Origin: UBA7672 sp965279205
GTDB taxonomy: Bacteria > Pseudomonadota > Alphaproteobacteria > Caulobacterales > Hyphomonadaceae
Direction of reading: 5' to 3'
DNA: 64,000 nucleotides
Assembly: GCA_965279205.1 (NCBI GenBank)
Contig: OZ257144.1
Span: 4,092,001-4,156,000, forward strand
Shown here piece by piece: positions 34,796 through 43,863 of this stretch. Position 1 is the first letter of the stretch. Each line of letters starts with the position of its first letter. The position numbers and the translations under genes are program-made. The notes beneath the pieces were generated by a model. The model was given only the letters and a program-made list of their open reading frames with translations. It was not told the origin of the DNA and ran no database searches.

Positions 34796-35642
34796 ATCCG
34801 GCTCCTAAACTTCTTGTGGCCGAACCTTCAGCGCGCCCCGCCGCGCCTGCTGATGTCTGGAACTGGATGGACTACGCCGGATGGCGCGGCGTTATGTGGA
34901 ACTTGCTCAGCGATGTCGTGGATGAAAGCGTGAAGAGCGCCTTCCTCGCCAGGCCACCAGAATACGTGGTTAGCGATGATCTGAGCTGGCTCGACGAAAT
35001 CGTCCTCGCCGAGCACCAGATCGAGACCAACATCAAGACCTTGCTGGCTGAGCGGCTGGCAAAAAGGTTCAAGGCGTTTCGTGCCGCCCACGGCGCGCGC
35101 CCCATGGATGTCACCTCTTACTACAGGGGCGGTCTGCTTCCGCTGGTGCCGCAAACTATTCACGACCTGGCCAACGAGATTTTTCTTGGCGGAGCCTTTC
35201 CAGAGCTATCTCAGGAAAACATGGATGAAGCCATTCGCAGCGTTGGGGCAGACCTTCGCGAGGGCCGCGTTTGGTTTGGCGGCAACGAAAAGATGCTCGT
35301 GGAGCATTGCGGACATTACATGCTTTACGGCAGCGAATACCTGATCGCGATTGCCGCGCATCTGGATGGTCCACGCGACTACCGTCAAGTACTGAAAAGT
35401 TCCGCCAACCAACGGTGTTCGTTTGCGACGTGCCGCTCTCACTCATCCGCCGTGACATCATCGAGGCGCTAGCTGGAAAGGCGCTCGAGATGATCTTTCT
35501 GGACCTGCAGAAGGGTGACGAATTTGAAGAGTCGCCGTGGTACGAGGCTTCGTTCTGTATTCATGAGCCGCTTCCACCGAACTGCATCGTCGGCCACTAT
35601 CATCCCGTGGTGAAGAGCGACCCGTTTGTGCGCTGGCAATAG
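34792..35642 (+). pseudogene. Hypothetical CBASS-linked gene, apparently frameshifted
   Basis: The GTG frame from 34792 codes for plausible protein to about 35395 (ending LIAIAAHLDGPRDYRQVLK), then turns to nonsense and stops at 35472. The -1 frame takes over from AAG TTC CGC (KFRQPTVFVCDVPLSLIRRDI...) and runs to a stop at 35642. Together they make one 283-aa protein of unknown function. The switch is at CTG AAA AGT (35391-35399). It may be a real mutation, a sequencing error or slippage. It is the last gene of the operon. Confidence 0.6.
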
Positions 35643-35810
35643 AGTCGCACGACGCATTCAAGCCGCATGTTGGGTCCTCTTACCTGTTTGGCGTGGCGCC
35701 GATCGGACGTCCGTACATAGGTCTACCGTAAAAAACAATCAGGGCACGCCGGCAGTCAGACCACTCGCCAGTCGACCAGATCGCGCACCTGCTGAATGTC
35801 GGATCGGGTT

Positions 35811-36179
35811 TTAGCCGCGCTGGTTCTTTAGTTCCAGCTTGAGATTTTGCGGTAAGATACTTATCAGGCTCACCCCAGGCTCGTGAGGATACGGCATATT
35901 CTCAACAAATGATGCCGCTATCAAATGCCTGACACTAAGATTTCCATTGTCGAAATTCTCACCAAGAAAATGAACGATACTGTCAATATTCACCGCCGAT
36001 TCTTCTTGATCTGCTTGCGACAGCTTCAATTGCATATGACGCACGAGTGCCGCCAGAAAGAGATGGGGAAACAGCTCCCCGTAGCTTTCCCGCACGTCAC
36101 GAGCAACTGCCGTTAGACTGGGAAAGCGATCCAGTATCTGTTGCACGAAGACATCTTCACTTTCTCGCCAGGTGGTCAT
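35811..36179 (-). CDS. Candidate immunity protein for the RHS toxin
   Basis: A 122-aa, mostly helical protein (LTAVARDVRESYGELFPHLF...RHMQLKLSQADQEE). Its ATG overlaps the RHS stop by 1 bp (TGATG). A short acidic gene directly after an RHS protein with a variable C-terminus is the standard position of the cognate immunity gene. There is no recognisable domain. An in-frame ATG at 36197 lies inside the RHS gene. Confidence 0.7.
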   Translation of the reverse strand: MTTWRESEDVFVQQILDRFPSLTAVARDVRESYGELFPHLFLAALVRHMQLKLSQADQEESAVNIDSIVHFLGENFDNGNLSVRHLIAASFVENMPYPHEPGVSLISILPQNLKLELKNQRG

Positions 36180-39100
36180 CACCGTTTCCCTGTCCATGCC
36201 GAGCGTATTTCGTCCAATAGTTTCTGAGCGGCTTGCTTGTCAGCCGCGCTCGCGCCTGGGTTGTTCTTGAGCCAATTTTCAAGCGCTTTCTCATACTGCT
36301 GCATCTTCAACATATGCCAAGTACCATTGGTAGGTTGGCGCGTCCGAATCTCGTTTCTCACGGCATCCATCGTGCTGCCGTCTCCTACACGGTTCGGATT
36401 GTTGGCGCCCTTGTAAAGGTCCTTCACGATGTTTTGGAGTTTTGGATCACTCACATTTGGCGGTGTAGCTGCCACTCGTACGATTGGAACCAAAATTCCA
36501 GCTTTCATAAGTTCATCGAGAGTTTTTCCAGTATGTTGGGTAGTGGTAGATTGCTGCCATTTTGTTTTCCCGCTCAAGTTCATGGCATTTTGTGTCACCG
36601 TCATTTGTATCGTGACAGTGTCCTCACCATCGTCTTCTTGACGACAGTCGTTACGAGATACCGTTCCATCAGCCTCTATGACTCGGTTGCATACTAATAA
36701 TAGCAGCCCATCACTATCTATGGAATTTACAGGATCATTCTCGACGTAAGCGTAGAGATTTATCTGATCCGTGTAACCGATGGGGTCGGTCTGCATGAAT
36801 CGCCCGAGGTCGGGATTGTAGACGCGGGCTTTGTAGTAATAGAGCGCCACCTCCGGCAGCCAGGTCTGGCCGGTGTACTGGAAGCGGCCGGCGTAGGTGC
36901 CGCTGGGATTGCGATTGCCGTACTCGTCGTAGCTCATCACGGTCACGGCGGATCCGCTGTCCGCGGCGACTACCGAACCGCGCTCGTCCTTGAACAGGTT
37001 GCGCTTGTTTGTGGTTCCCGAGCTGTCGAACCACACCAGCGGATCATCAACGCCGTCGCCGTGCACGTAGCGGCGCTGGAGCGTGTTCGATCCATCGTAC
37101 TCTGCGATCAGCCGCGTGCCGTCATAGAGGAACTTCGTCGTCGCCCCGCCCTGTGTGACCGACGTCAGCCGGCCGGTCGGATCGTAGACAAGCGCGGCCC
37201 CATTAGTCGGCGATCCTGTCAGCCGGTTGGATGAGTCGTAGGCGTAGGTCTTGGTCGTGTCGTTGGTGGTGTTGCCTCGCCCGTCATACGCAAGGCTGGC
37301 ACCCGCCACCGCGGTATACTGGTTGAGGCCGTTGACCGTGTACGGATCGGTGAACGCAGCGGTGCCCGGCCATTCGTAGAGCGAGGAGCTTGCCGTCCGG
37401 CTCACAAGCTGGCTTCCCGGGCTGTAGGCCAGCGTCCACAAAGCGTCGTTGGTCGAGCCGCCGGTGACGAGATCGTGGCTGAGGCTGGTGAGCCTGGATG
37501 CTGGGTCGTAGCCATACAATGTGCGGGCAATGCCGCTGCTGCACGCGTTCGCCGTACCCGTCCCGCGGCACATCGAGGTGCGCCGGCCGAGTTGATCGTC
37601 ATAAAGCGTCGCGAGCACATCAGCGCCGCTCGTGGCACCGTTCAGGCCGATCAGTTTCAGCCGTCCATCGTCAAAATACTGGTAGTTCACGTAGAACCCA
37701 CTGCCCGGATAGGTCAGCTGCGTCCTATGCCCGGCCGGATCGTACGCGTAAGTGACAGTCCCATCGGGCTGAACCTCGGTCTGCACACGGCCGAGGGCGT
37801 CGTAGGTCCAAGATACTAACGCGCCTGTCTGGCTGGCGCTGACCAGATTGTTGAAATTGTCGTAGGCGTTGGTGACATCAAGCTCGGCGCCGGCACGGTC
37901 GATGAACCGCAGCCGGTTGAGATTGTCCCAGGTGCTGGTGATCGTCAGCCCGTCGCGGCGGCGTTCAGTCGAGACGTTGCTGGCTGCATCATAGGTCAGC
38001 TCTTCGTAGTCCGTTGTGGAGCTGGAATTGGCGCCGACGGTCGTGTTCGGATAGCGAACCTTTCTCAGGCGGTCGAAACCGTCATATTCACTGGTGGTGA
38101 GATTGTTGGCAGCATCTTTGAGCGTCCCCACCTGCCCTGGGGCCAGATAAGTGAACGCTCGCTCGCTGCGCACTAGCGACGTGCCGTAACCGGATTGAAT
38201 AGCCGAAGGATCGCCGTCCGCAGTATAGGTCGTGCGAACGATTTGGTCAGGACCGTCGGGTCCCAATGCGCCTTGTGTGCAGGCGTTCGAGGGCAACGAT
38301 CCAAAGGCAGGCGGATTCATTCGCTGCGCGACGCACTCCAACCGCCCCGCCGTGTCGTAGCTGTATTGGGCGACCGTCTCCGGTTGGTCCAAGCCTATGT
38401 TTATGAGGTTGTCGCGAATCTTTCGCCCAAAGCTGTCATAGGCGATGGTCGATTTGCTCACGACCGTCAGAGTGTTCCAGTTATCCGGATTGGACACGCC
38501 TCCCTGCTCGATCGTGATAGGATTGCTGTCTGCATCGTATGTGGTTTTGGCCACGCGATAGAGCAGTGCGCCGCCCGCATCGGAATCCGGTCCGACGGTC
38601 GCGCGGAGCCGGCGCATCGCGTCATAGTAGCTTCGAACGGTATCTGCTGTTCCGGTCAACGGTCCATCGACGGTCGCGATATCGCCTTGAGAGGTGTAGG
38701 TGGTCGCCACTGTCGCGTTAATAGAGTGATCGCCAGCCCGCGTCGTGACCGAACTCGGCATGCGTTTGGCGTTGTAGGATGTCTCGACCACGGTTTCATC
38801 CGCAGTCTCGGCGCACGACGCGCTCGTCTTGCAGCTTGAAGTCGAGGCGGGCCGCCAGATGCTTCCGCTATTGGTGCTGTAGGTATTGCGCGTCTGTGGC
38901 CTGATCGAAGCGTAAGGCCCCGACCCTGGCGCCGGCGCAGTAGCCGTCAGCATTCCGCCGTGCGTTGAATCGTAGGTGAAATCGGTGACGTAGCCGCGAG
39001 GATCGGTGACCAATGTTGGCTTGTTGCATGTCTTCGTATTTGAACACGCCCAGACGCCAGTTTCTGGATAGGTGGCATAGGTGTGAATGTCCGCAAGACC

Positions 39101-40537
39101 GGAGCCCGGCTTCGCAACATGTCGTTCGTCCACCACATTCCGACGACTGTCGTAGGTGTATTCGACGAAATCGCCATCGTGGCTCGTGACGCGCAACAAC
39201 CGCGGTCCGTACAGATAGGCGTCAAGTTCGTACGTATACGACGTTGTCCGGCCGTTGATCAGATCGGTCGCTGGCATCGGACTAAGGACATCGATGCCGA
39301 GCGGCGGCGGCGGCGCGGAAAAGGTGAGCTGGCGCGAGTAGCCGTTGGGACCAGCGACAGTGTAGATCAGCGTCGACGAACTGGCCGTGTAGGTCCACGT
39401 GCCGTTGGCGTTGACCAGGGTGAGAGATGAAGAGCTACCAGTAGTTGAAATGTCGTCGTTGCCTCCCTGCGGACTGCGATATCCGATAACCGCTGCAGCG
39501 GTCGAAGGGTCGGATTGAATATTTGTCGAGTAAAGGAACTGGCTGGAATTTCCGAGCCGGTCCGTGACCGTCCAGATCGTTCCACTACCTGCGAAACCGT
39601 AAGTGAAATACGGCCAATCACCACCAGTACTATCCGAACATGATAAGGCAGTCGGCGCGCACGGATTGAGTGCATTGTCGATTGCCGTGACTTTCTCAAT
39701 GCGAGTCCAGTTCAAATATTGCGCGCTCGTGCTCGCGGTGTCGGCTACGTACTTGATGTGAATCTGGTAGCTCAGATTGTTGGTGATCGACTGCAGGCGC
39801 CAGCTGCCAGCATAGGGCCCGCTCGGCATCACGTAGTAGTTCCAGGTGAGGACCTCACCGTCCGGCTTGGTGACGGACTTGATGCGAGAGGAAAAGCCCC
39901 CGATGAGGCACTCCGTGTTGAGCCCCCCACTCAGGTAGACGATCACTGAACCATCAGATCGACTGTAGGTATATTCCTGCGTAGACGAGTTGTAACTCAG
40001 CGACGAACCCGAAAACGTGGTCGACAGATAGTTCGAACCGGAGACGACGAACGCCTCTGACGATCCGCCATAACTCGCCGCAACCACGGGAACGGTGCCC
40101 GCACATCCCTCCAGCTTCCCGAAGAGGCTGTTTCGCGTCCAGATGTCAGCGCCAACACCGCCGTCTCCGCCATGCGTGATTTGCCAGGCAAGTCCCCCTT
40201 GCGCCGGATCTCCGATTGCCAGGATCGGCTCCTTGATCCTCAACTCAATCTTTGGAACCAGAGCGCCGGCCAGGATTTTGGGCCCAAGAACGATGCCGTT
40301 CTGGTCCATCGTTTCCAAAATGTTGGGCATCGGCGCGGAGCTTTGCTGCGCGAAAGCCGCCTGCTCAAGCAACCCGCCGCAGCCAAGCGTCGCGAGAAGA
40401 CTGACCGATACGCCGAGTAGCTGGACGAACCGCCTGACAACGCGCGCAGCTTCTCCGCGGATTGCCTCCCCGGAGGGGAAGCCCTTGCCAACCACGCGAA
40501 CAGCCCTGGACGCCGTGTTAATCTTCAGACCGCGCAA
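36179..40537 (-). CDS. RHS-repeat polymorphic toxin
   Basis: A 1452-aa exported protein. The signal region (SVSLLATLGCGGLLEQAAFAQ) is followed by a beta-rich N-terminal part, dozens of YD repeats (YTYDSRRN, WTYDALGRV, YAYDPAGHRTQL) and the RHS core boundary DLGRFMQTDPIGYTDQINLYAYVENDP at about residue 1235. Beyond it is a C-terminal toxin region of about 185 residues ending LQNIVKDLYKGANNPNR... RNEIRTRQPTNGTWH. The latter block recurs at the C-termini of RHS proteins; its activity is unknown to me. It is cleaved and delivered to rivals in known systems. Confidence 0.85.
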   Translation of the reverse strand: MRGLKINTASRAVRVVGKGFPSGEAIRGEAARVVRRFVQLLGVSVSLLATLGCGGLLEQAAFAQQSSAPMPNILETMDQNGIVLGPKILAGALVPKIELRIKEPILAIGDPAQGGLAWQITHGGDGGVGADIWTRNSLFGKLEGCAGTVPVVAASYGGSSEAFVVSGSNYLSTTFSGSSLSYNSSTQEYTYSRSDGSVIVYLSGGLNTECLIGGFSSRIKSVTKPDGEVLTWNYYVMPSGPYAGSWRLQSITNNLSYQIHIKYVADTASTSAQYLNWTRIEKVTAIDNALNPCAPTALSCSDSTGGDWPYFTYGFAGSGTIWTVTDRLGNSSQFLYSTNIQSDPSTAAAVIGYRSPQGGNDDISTTGSSSSLTLVNANGTWTYTASSSTLIYTVAGPNGYSRQLTFSAPPPPLGIDVLSPMPATDLINGRTTSYTYELDAYLYGPRLLRVTSHDGDFVEYTYDSRRNVVDERHVAKPGSGLADIHTYATYPETGVWACSNTKTCNKPTLVTDPRGYVTDFTYDSTHGGMLTATAPAPGSGPYASIRPQTRNTYSTNSGSIWRPASTSSCKTSASCAETADETVVETSYNAKRMPSSVTTRAGDHSINATVATTYTSQGDIATVDGPLTGTADTVRSYYDAMRRLRATVGPDSDAGGALLYRVAKTTYDADSNPITIEQGGVSNPDNWNTLTVVSKSTIAYDSFGRKIRDNLINIGLDQPETVAQYSYDTAGRLECVAQRMNPPAFGSLPSNACTQGALGPDGPDQIVRTTYTADGDPSAIQSGYGTSLVRSERAFTYLAPGQVGTLKDAANNLTTSEYDGFDRLRKVRYPNTTVGANSSSTTDYEELTYDAASNVSTERRRDGLTITSTWDNLNRLRFIDRAGAELDVTNAYDNFNNLVSASQTGALVSWTYDALGRVQTEVQPDGTVTYAYDPAGHRTQLTYPGSGFYVNYQYFDDGRLKLIGLNGATSGADVLATLYDDQLGRRTSMCRGTGTANACSSGIARTLYGYDPASRLTSLSHDLVTGGSTNDALWTLAYSPGSQLVSRTASSSLYEWPGTAAFTDPYTVNGLNQYTAVAGASLAYDGRGNTTNDTTKTYAYDSSNRLTGSPTNGAALVYDPTGRLTSVTQGGATTKFLYDGTRLIAEYDGSNTLQRRYVHGDGVDDPLVWFDSSGTTNKRNLFKDERGSVVAADSGSAVTVMSYDEYGNRNPSGTYAGRFQYTGQTWLPEVALYYYKARVYNPDLGRFMQTDPIGYTDQINLYAYVENDPVNSIDSDGLLLLVCNRVIEADGTVSRNDCRQEDDGEDTVTIQMTVTQNAMNLSGKTKWQQSTTTQHTGKTLDELMKAGILVPIVRVAATPPNVSDPKLQNIVKDLYKGANNPNRVGDGSTMDAVRNEIRTRQPTNGTWHMLKMQQYEKALENWLKNNPGASAADKQAAQKLLDEIRSAWTGKR

Positions 40538-40729
40538 GACGTCCCCCTATTCTCCACACGCTTTTGCACGTGTCGACCGACGCTTCTTCCGTCTCCAGTT
40601 CTCGCCAGGTGCCTTGAGCACACGGCGCACGAGTCTGTCATTGCCTGTGCACGATCCCGCTCCTTGGAAAAATCGCGCAAGACGCCGGCGCCTCAGCTCA
40701 TTCCACGCACTCAGCCGCGCCGCACATTC

Positions 40730-41104
40730 TCAGCTCATCACGTTTACCTGAAAGATTCTGAAGTAGGACGAAGACGTGCAGTTTCCGACGAGCTGCACTT
40801 GTTTGCCCATTTGCTTCGCAAACATGAGGAGCGCGAACAGCTCCTTCGCGTTCGGCAGGTCGGAATAAAAGTATGCCCATGTCGCACTAGGACAGCCTGA
40901 GGCACCCCATCCCGAATCTGTAGAGATGTAAAACGTGGAAGTCGACGCTGTTGAGAGTTGCAACATGCCTATCGACCGCAAAGCGCTCGCCTCATCGGCA
41001 AACGCCGCACTGGCCAATCCCATCCAGATCAGCAGCGGCGCGACGACAATCCGCAGAATCGATTTCATAGATCGCTTAAGGTTGCTCTGTTGTTTCGACT
41101 TCAT
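40730..41104 (-). CDS. Small secreted protein (124 aa)
   Basis: Starts at an ATG at 41104 after GAGAGGGG. A signal peptide (MKSILRIVVAPLLIWMGLASAAFA, with an upstream MKSKQQ extension) precedes an 87-aa mature protein with two cysteines (GCPS and GNC), likely a disulfide. Unrecognised. It lies between the RHS toxin and a YD-repeat fragment gene on the same strand. Confidence 0.55.
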   Translation of the reverse strand: MKSKQQSNLKRSMKSILRIVVAPLLIWMGLASAAFADEASALRSIGMLQLSTASTSTFYISTDSGWGASGCPSATWAYFYSDLPNAKELFALLMFAKQMGKQVQLVGNCTSSSYFRIFQVNVMS

Positions 41105-41187
41105 CGTGGCCCCTCTCAATTTGGCTCGACACGTTGCAATTCGGCCTTTGGCTGCAAACCTTCTTCGCAGTTGATTGTTCGACATGC

Positions 41188-41463
41188 TCAGCCAAGGATC
41201 ACCGTGAGCCATGGAACTATGGGGCCGCCAGTTGGCGGCGGTGGCGGCGGTGGTGGTGACGGGCTCACAACCACGCTGACCCGGTTGTCTGCTGGATCAT
41301 AGGTGTACGTGGTCTTCGCGCCGTCGGGTCGCTGGACCTCGATCAACCGTCCCAGTGCATCATACTTATATGTCGTGGTTTGCGCGATTGCTTCGCCCTG
41401 AACGCCAACTGCGCCTGCAAGCATCAGGCAGCATATTTCGGGCGACCAATTGGAACGAGGCAT
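41188..41463 (-). CDS. Short secreted YD-repeat protein with proline-rich tail
   Basis: A 91-aa protein: signal peptide (MLAGAVGVQGEAIAQ), two YD repeats (TTYKYDALGRLIEVQRPDG and TTYTYDPADNRV) and a run of prolines. A GGGGGAAGAAG stretch precedes the ATG at 41463. It looks like a miniature RHS module, either a decayed remnant or a stand-alone adhesive protein. Confidence 0.6.
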   Translation of the reverse strand: MPRSNWSPEICCLMLAGAVGVQGEAIAQTTTYKYDALGRLIEVQRPDGAKTTYTYDPADNRVSVVVSPSPPPPPPPPTGGPIVPWLTVILG

Positions 41464-41634
41464 CGCTTCTTCCCCCCACAGAGAATGCGTGAGTGAATCT
41501 GTCTCACGAACTCTGCACATCGAAAAGAGGCACGCGGTCAGGATCTGTGCATCACTTCGTTGTCGCTCTCAGATGATGTTGACTTGATCAACCGCTGACG
41601 CTCACAATCAGAGCAGCAGCGGTTGGGGAACTGC

Positions 41635-42135
41635 ATGACATTCAAGCTAACTGTGTTCGGTTTTGTCGCCGCTCTCGCGATCGGCTCGATCTCTCAATTC
41701 GCGTACGCGCAGACAGGCCAGCTATGCCCTAGCCTCCCTGAGCAAGCTCGCGCGGCATGCTTCGCTGCGGACAATCAGCGCGGCGCTTCCAATCGACAGC
41801 AGACAGGAGGCGCACCAGCGCCCGTCTTTCGTGGAGCGCATTGCGCTCACCTATCGGAACCAAGCCGCGCAGCTTGCTTTTCCGCAGACGGCCCGCCGGC
41901 AGGGCGCGCGAACGGAACATCGTCGCCCGTACTCGCTGTTGAAGTCCTGTGCCCCAGTCTTCCAGGAACGCAAAGAGATGCTTGCTTAGCCAAAGACAAT
42001 GCTCGCGCGGGCGCTCAACCCGGCGGCGGTGCTTCAACTTCCACCAGCGGCCTCGCTGGTGTGGTCTTGTGCCCAAGCTTTCCACCAGGAGAGCGGGAGA
42101 CATGTCTGCGATCTACCGCGCGAGTTCCGCAATGA
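41635..42135 (+). CDS. Secreted protein with four cysteine-pair repeats
   Basis: A 166-aa protein: signal peptide (ending QFAYAQ) then four degenerate repeats of about 30 residues with the core CPSLPxxxRxAC: LCPSLPEQARAAC, HCAHLSEPSRAAC, LCPSLPGTQRDAC and LCPSFPPGERETC. They are separated by Gly/Ser/Ala-rich linkers. Each unit could close one disulfide. Unrecognised; it probably acts outside the cytoplasm. Confidence 0.6.
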   Translation: MTFKLTVFGFVAALAIGSISQFAYAQTGQLCPSLPEQARAACFAADNQRGASNRQQTGGAPAPVFRGAHCAHLSEPSRAACFSADGPPAGRANGTSSPVLAVEVLCPSLPGTQRDACLAKDNARAGAQPGGGASTSTSGLAGVVLCPSFPPGERETCLRSTARVPQ

Positions 42136-42591
42136 GGTCGCGATCAAGCTTGAGAGATCCGACCGGCATTTGTCTCTCCATTGCTTGGCGCCGTCGCGAT
42201 TGAACTGGATTTCGACTTGCACAGCATCTGAACATTGGATGGGCCGGAGCCACCCTCAATCGATACGACTATTTTGAAGCATCGAATGTCTTGATCAAAT
42301 ACCCCAATGTAATCATGGCAGTCTCATAGTCGAGCTTAGCTCGCTCGACTGGAAGTCGCCCACCACATCAGACGGTTGGAGGCTTGAAAACGCTGATGAC
42401 TGCATCTGAAACTCGAACAGACGACCTACAGCTTAGCGAGCGACCAATACTACCCAGTACTCATTTTCATCTTCCGCGGCGCGCCATTTCCATCCTCGTT
42501 GTTCGCTTCCAGCATTGTCTGCGTGACGCCGCGCCCCTGATCTGCGACCTAGGGCCGGGGACGGTCCGATAGTCGATAACCGGTTGGCGCG
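42136..42591. other. Spacer without recognised gene
   Basis: 456 bp of lower-GC DNA between the cysteine-repeat gene and the TraB gene. Small frames on both strands are not convincing. It marks the end of the accessory block before the core-like region. Confidence 0.45.
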
Positions 42592-43497
42592 ATGACTTTT
42601 CTGAAATCCCTCGCATTCGGGCTCCTGGCTTTCGCCGCTGCCTGCAGCGAGAAACAGGCGGCTGAACAAACGGTCGTCGACGCGCCACCCAAACCGGCCC
42701 TGTGGCGCGTCGTGGACGCGGACACAACCGTCTACTTTTTCGGCACGGTCCATGTCCTGCCGCCTGAGGTGAAATGGCAGTCGCCGACCGTCGACAAGGC
42801 GCTTGAAGAATCGAAGGCTGTCTACTTCGAGACTGATATCGATCCCGATCCGGAAGCGTTTTTCGCCATCATCGAGCGTCTGGGAATGTATGATCCGTCC
42901 GACAGCCTCTCCGAACACCTCTCTCCGGAAGACCTCGCCACACTCAGGACCCGGGCAGGACAGCTCGGCTTCCCCTTCGTCGCGCTCCAGCCGATGCGGC
43001 CCTGGTATGCGGCCGTCGTCCTCAGCCAGTTCGTGATCACGCACGCAGGCTACGACGCAAGCTCCGGCGTCGAACGTAAGCTCGCTCCGCTCGCACGCTC
43101 GCAGGGCAAGGAAATCCGCCAGCTGGAATCGATCACCGAACAGATGCTCGCCTTTGCCGATCTTCCGGAGGCGGTGCAGGTCCGCTTCCTGATGGATGGC
43201 CTCAGGGACATCGACGATGTCAGCCCGGTCTTGGCCGACATGGTGAAGGCGTGGACGGCAGGCGATACGTCCACGCTCAAGAGCCTCCTGATCGACCAGG
43301 ACATGGGAGAGAACCGCGCTATCTATGACGCCCTGCTCGCGAACCGGAACGCCAAATGGGCGCCGATCATCGACGCGCTGATCAGGACCGAACCCGGCAC
43401 ATTCTTCATCGCCGTTGGCGGAGCGCACTTGATCGGGGATGACAGCGTGTTCGAGAAGCTCAGGCCGCTCGGATACACGGCCAAGCGGATCGAATAG
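42592..43497 (+). CDS. TraB/GumN family lipoprotein
   Basis: A 301-aa protein with a lipobox-like signal (AFGLLAFAAAC, Cys at about 18) and the family motif VYFFGTVHVLP, plus the C-terminal FIAVGGAHLIGDDSV. TraB/GumN proteins are related to Tiki-type metalloproteases, with GTxH and GxxH metal ligands. The cysteine would anchor it to a membrane. Monocistronic; its target is unknown. Confidence 0.85.
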   Translation: MTFLKSLAFGLLAFAAACSEKQAAEQTVVDAPPKPALWRVVDADTTVYFFGTVHVLPPEVKWQSPTVDKALEESKAVYFETDIDPDPEAFFAIIERLGMYDPSDSLSEHLSPEDLATLRTRAGQLGFPFVALQPMRPWYAAVVLSQFVITHAGYDASSGVERKLAPLARSQGKEIRQLESITEQMLAFADLPEAVQVRFLMDGLRDIDDVSPVLADMVKAWTAGDTSTLKSLLIDQDMGENRAIYDALLANRNAKWAPIIDALIRTEPGTFFIAVGGAHLIGDDSVFEKLRPLGYTAKRIE

Positions 43498-43564
43498 GCG
43501 CCACGCGATCCTGGGCCGTTGGGTCTTGCCGCAGCGCACAACAGCTGTATTGATCTCTCCCGCG

Positions 43565-43742
43565 ACAGGTTCCCCCACAAGGGGATGAGAAAGGGAACCG
43601 GGTAAAAACCCGGGCTGCCCCCGCAACTGTAAGCGGCGAGCCGCGCATCAATGCCACTGGGCGATCCTTCGGGATCAACCGGGAAGGTGATGCGCAAATG
43701 GCGTCGACCCGCGAGCCAGGAGACCTGCCTGACGCAGTCGTC
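43565..43742 (+). ncRNA. Cobalamin riboswitch
   Basis: An AdoCbl-type element upstream of btuB. Recognised by the run GGGAACCGGGTAAAAACCCGGGCTG.. in pieces: the P3/P4 region, then CCCCCGCAACTGTAAGCGG (43618-43636), GCCACTGG (43653-43660) and the B12 box GAGCCAGGAGACCTGCC (43713-43729). When cobalamin is bound it would shut off the uptake genes below. The 3' end, about 120 bp before the btuB ATG, is approximate. Confidence 0.93.
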
Positions 43743-43863
43743 TTTCGGCGGTCCGGGGATGGACCGTTCGAGCGGAGTATTCCGATGGCGACGTCTTGTG
43801 ACCGTGCTTCCGCGCGGCATGACGCCGTTGCGGAACGCGGTCTCCAACCTTTGGAGACGTCAG

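Noticed and set aside
35643..42591. A copy of the tRNA-Arg 3' end as the far island junction
   Set aside because: I looked for the GACTCCTGTCGAGTGCGCCA segment at likely borders near 35.7 and 42.3 kb and did not find it; the island's right end is not defined.
42433..43626. A 397-codon frame antisense to the TraB/GumN gene
   Set aside because: The sense frame has a lipobox and the GTVH motif; the antisense frame is a GC-driven shadow.
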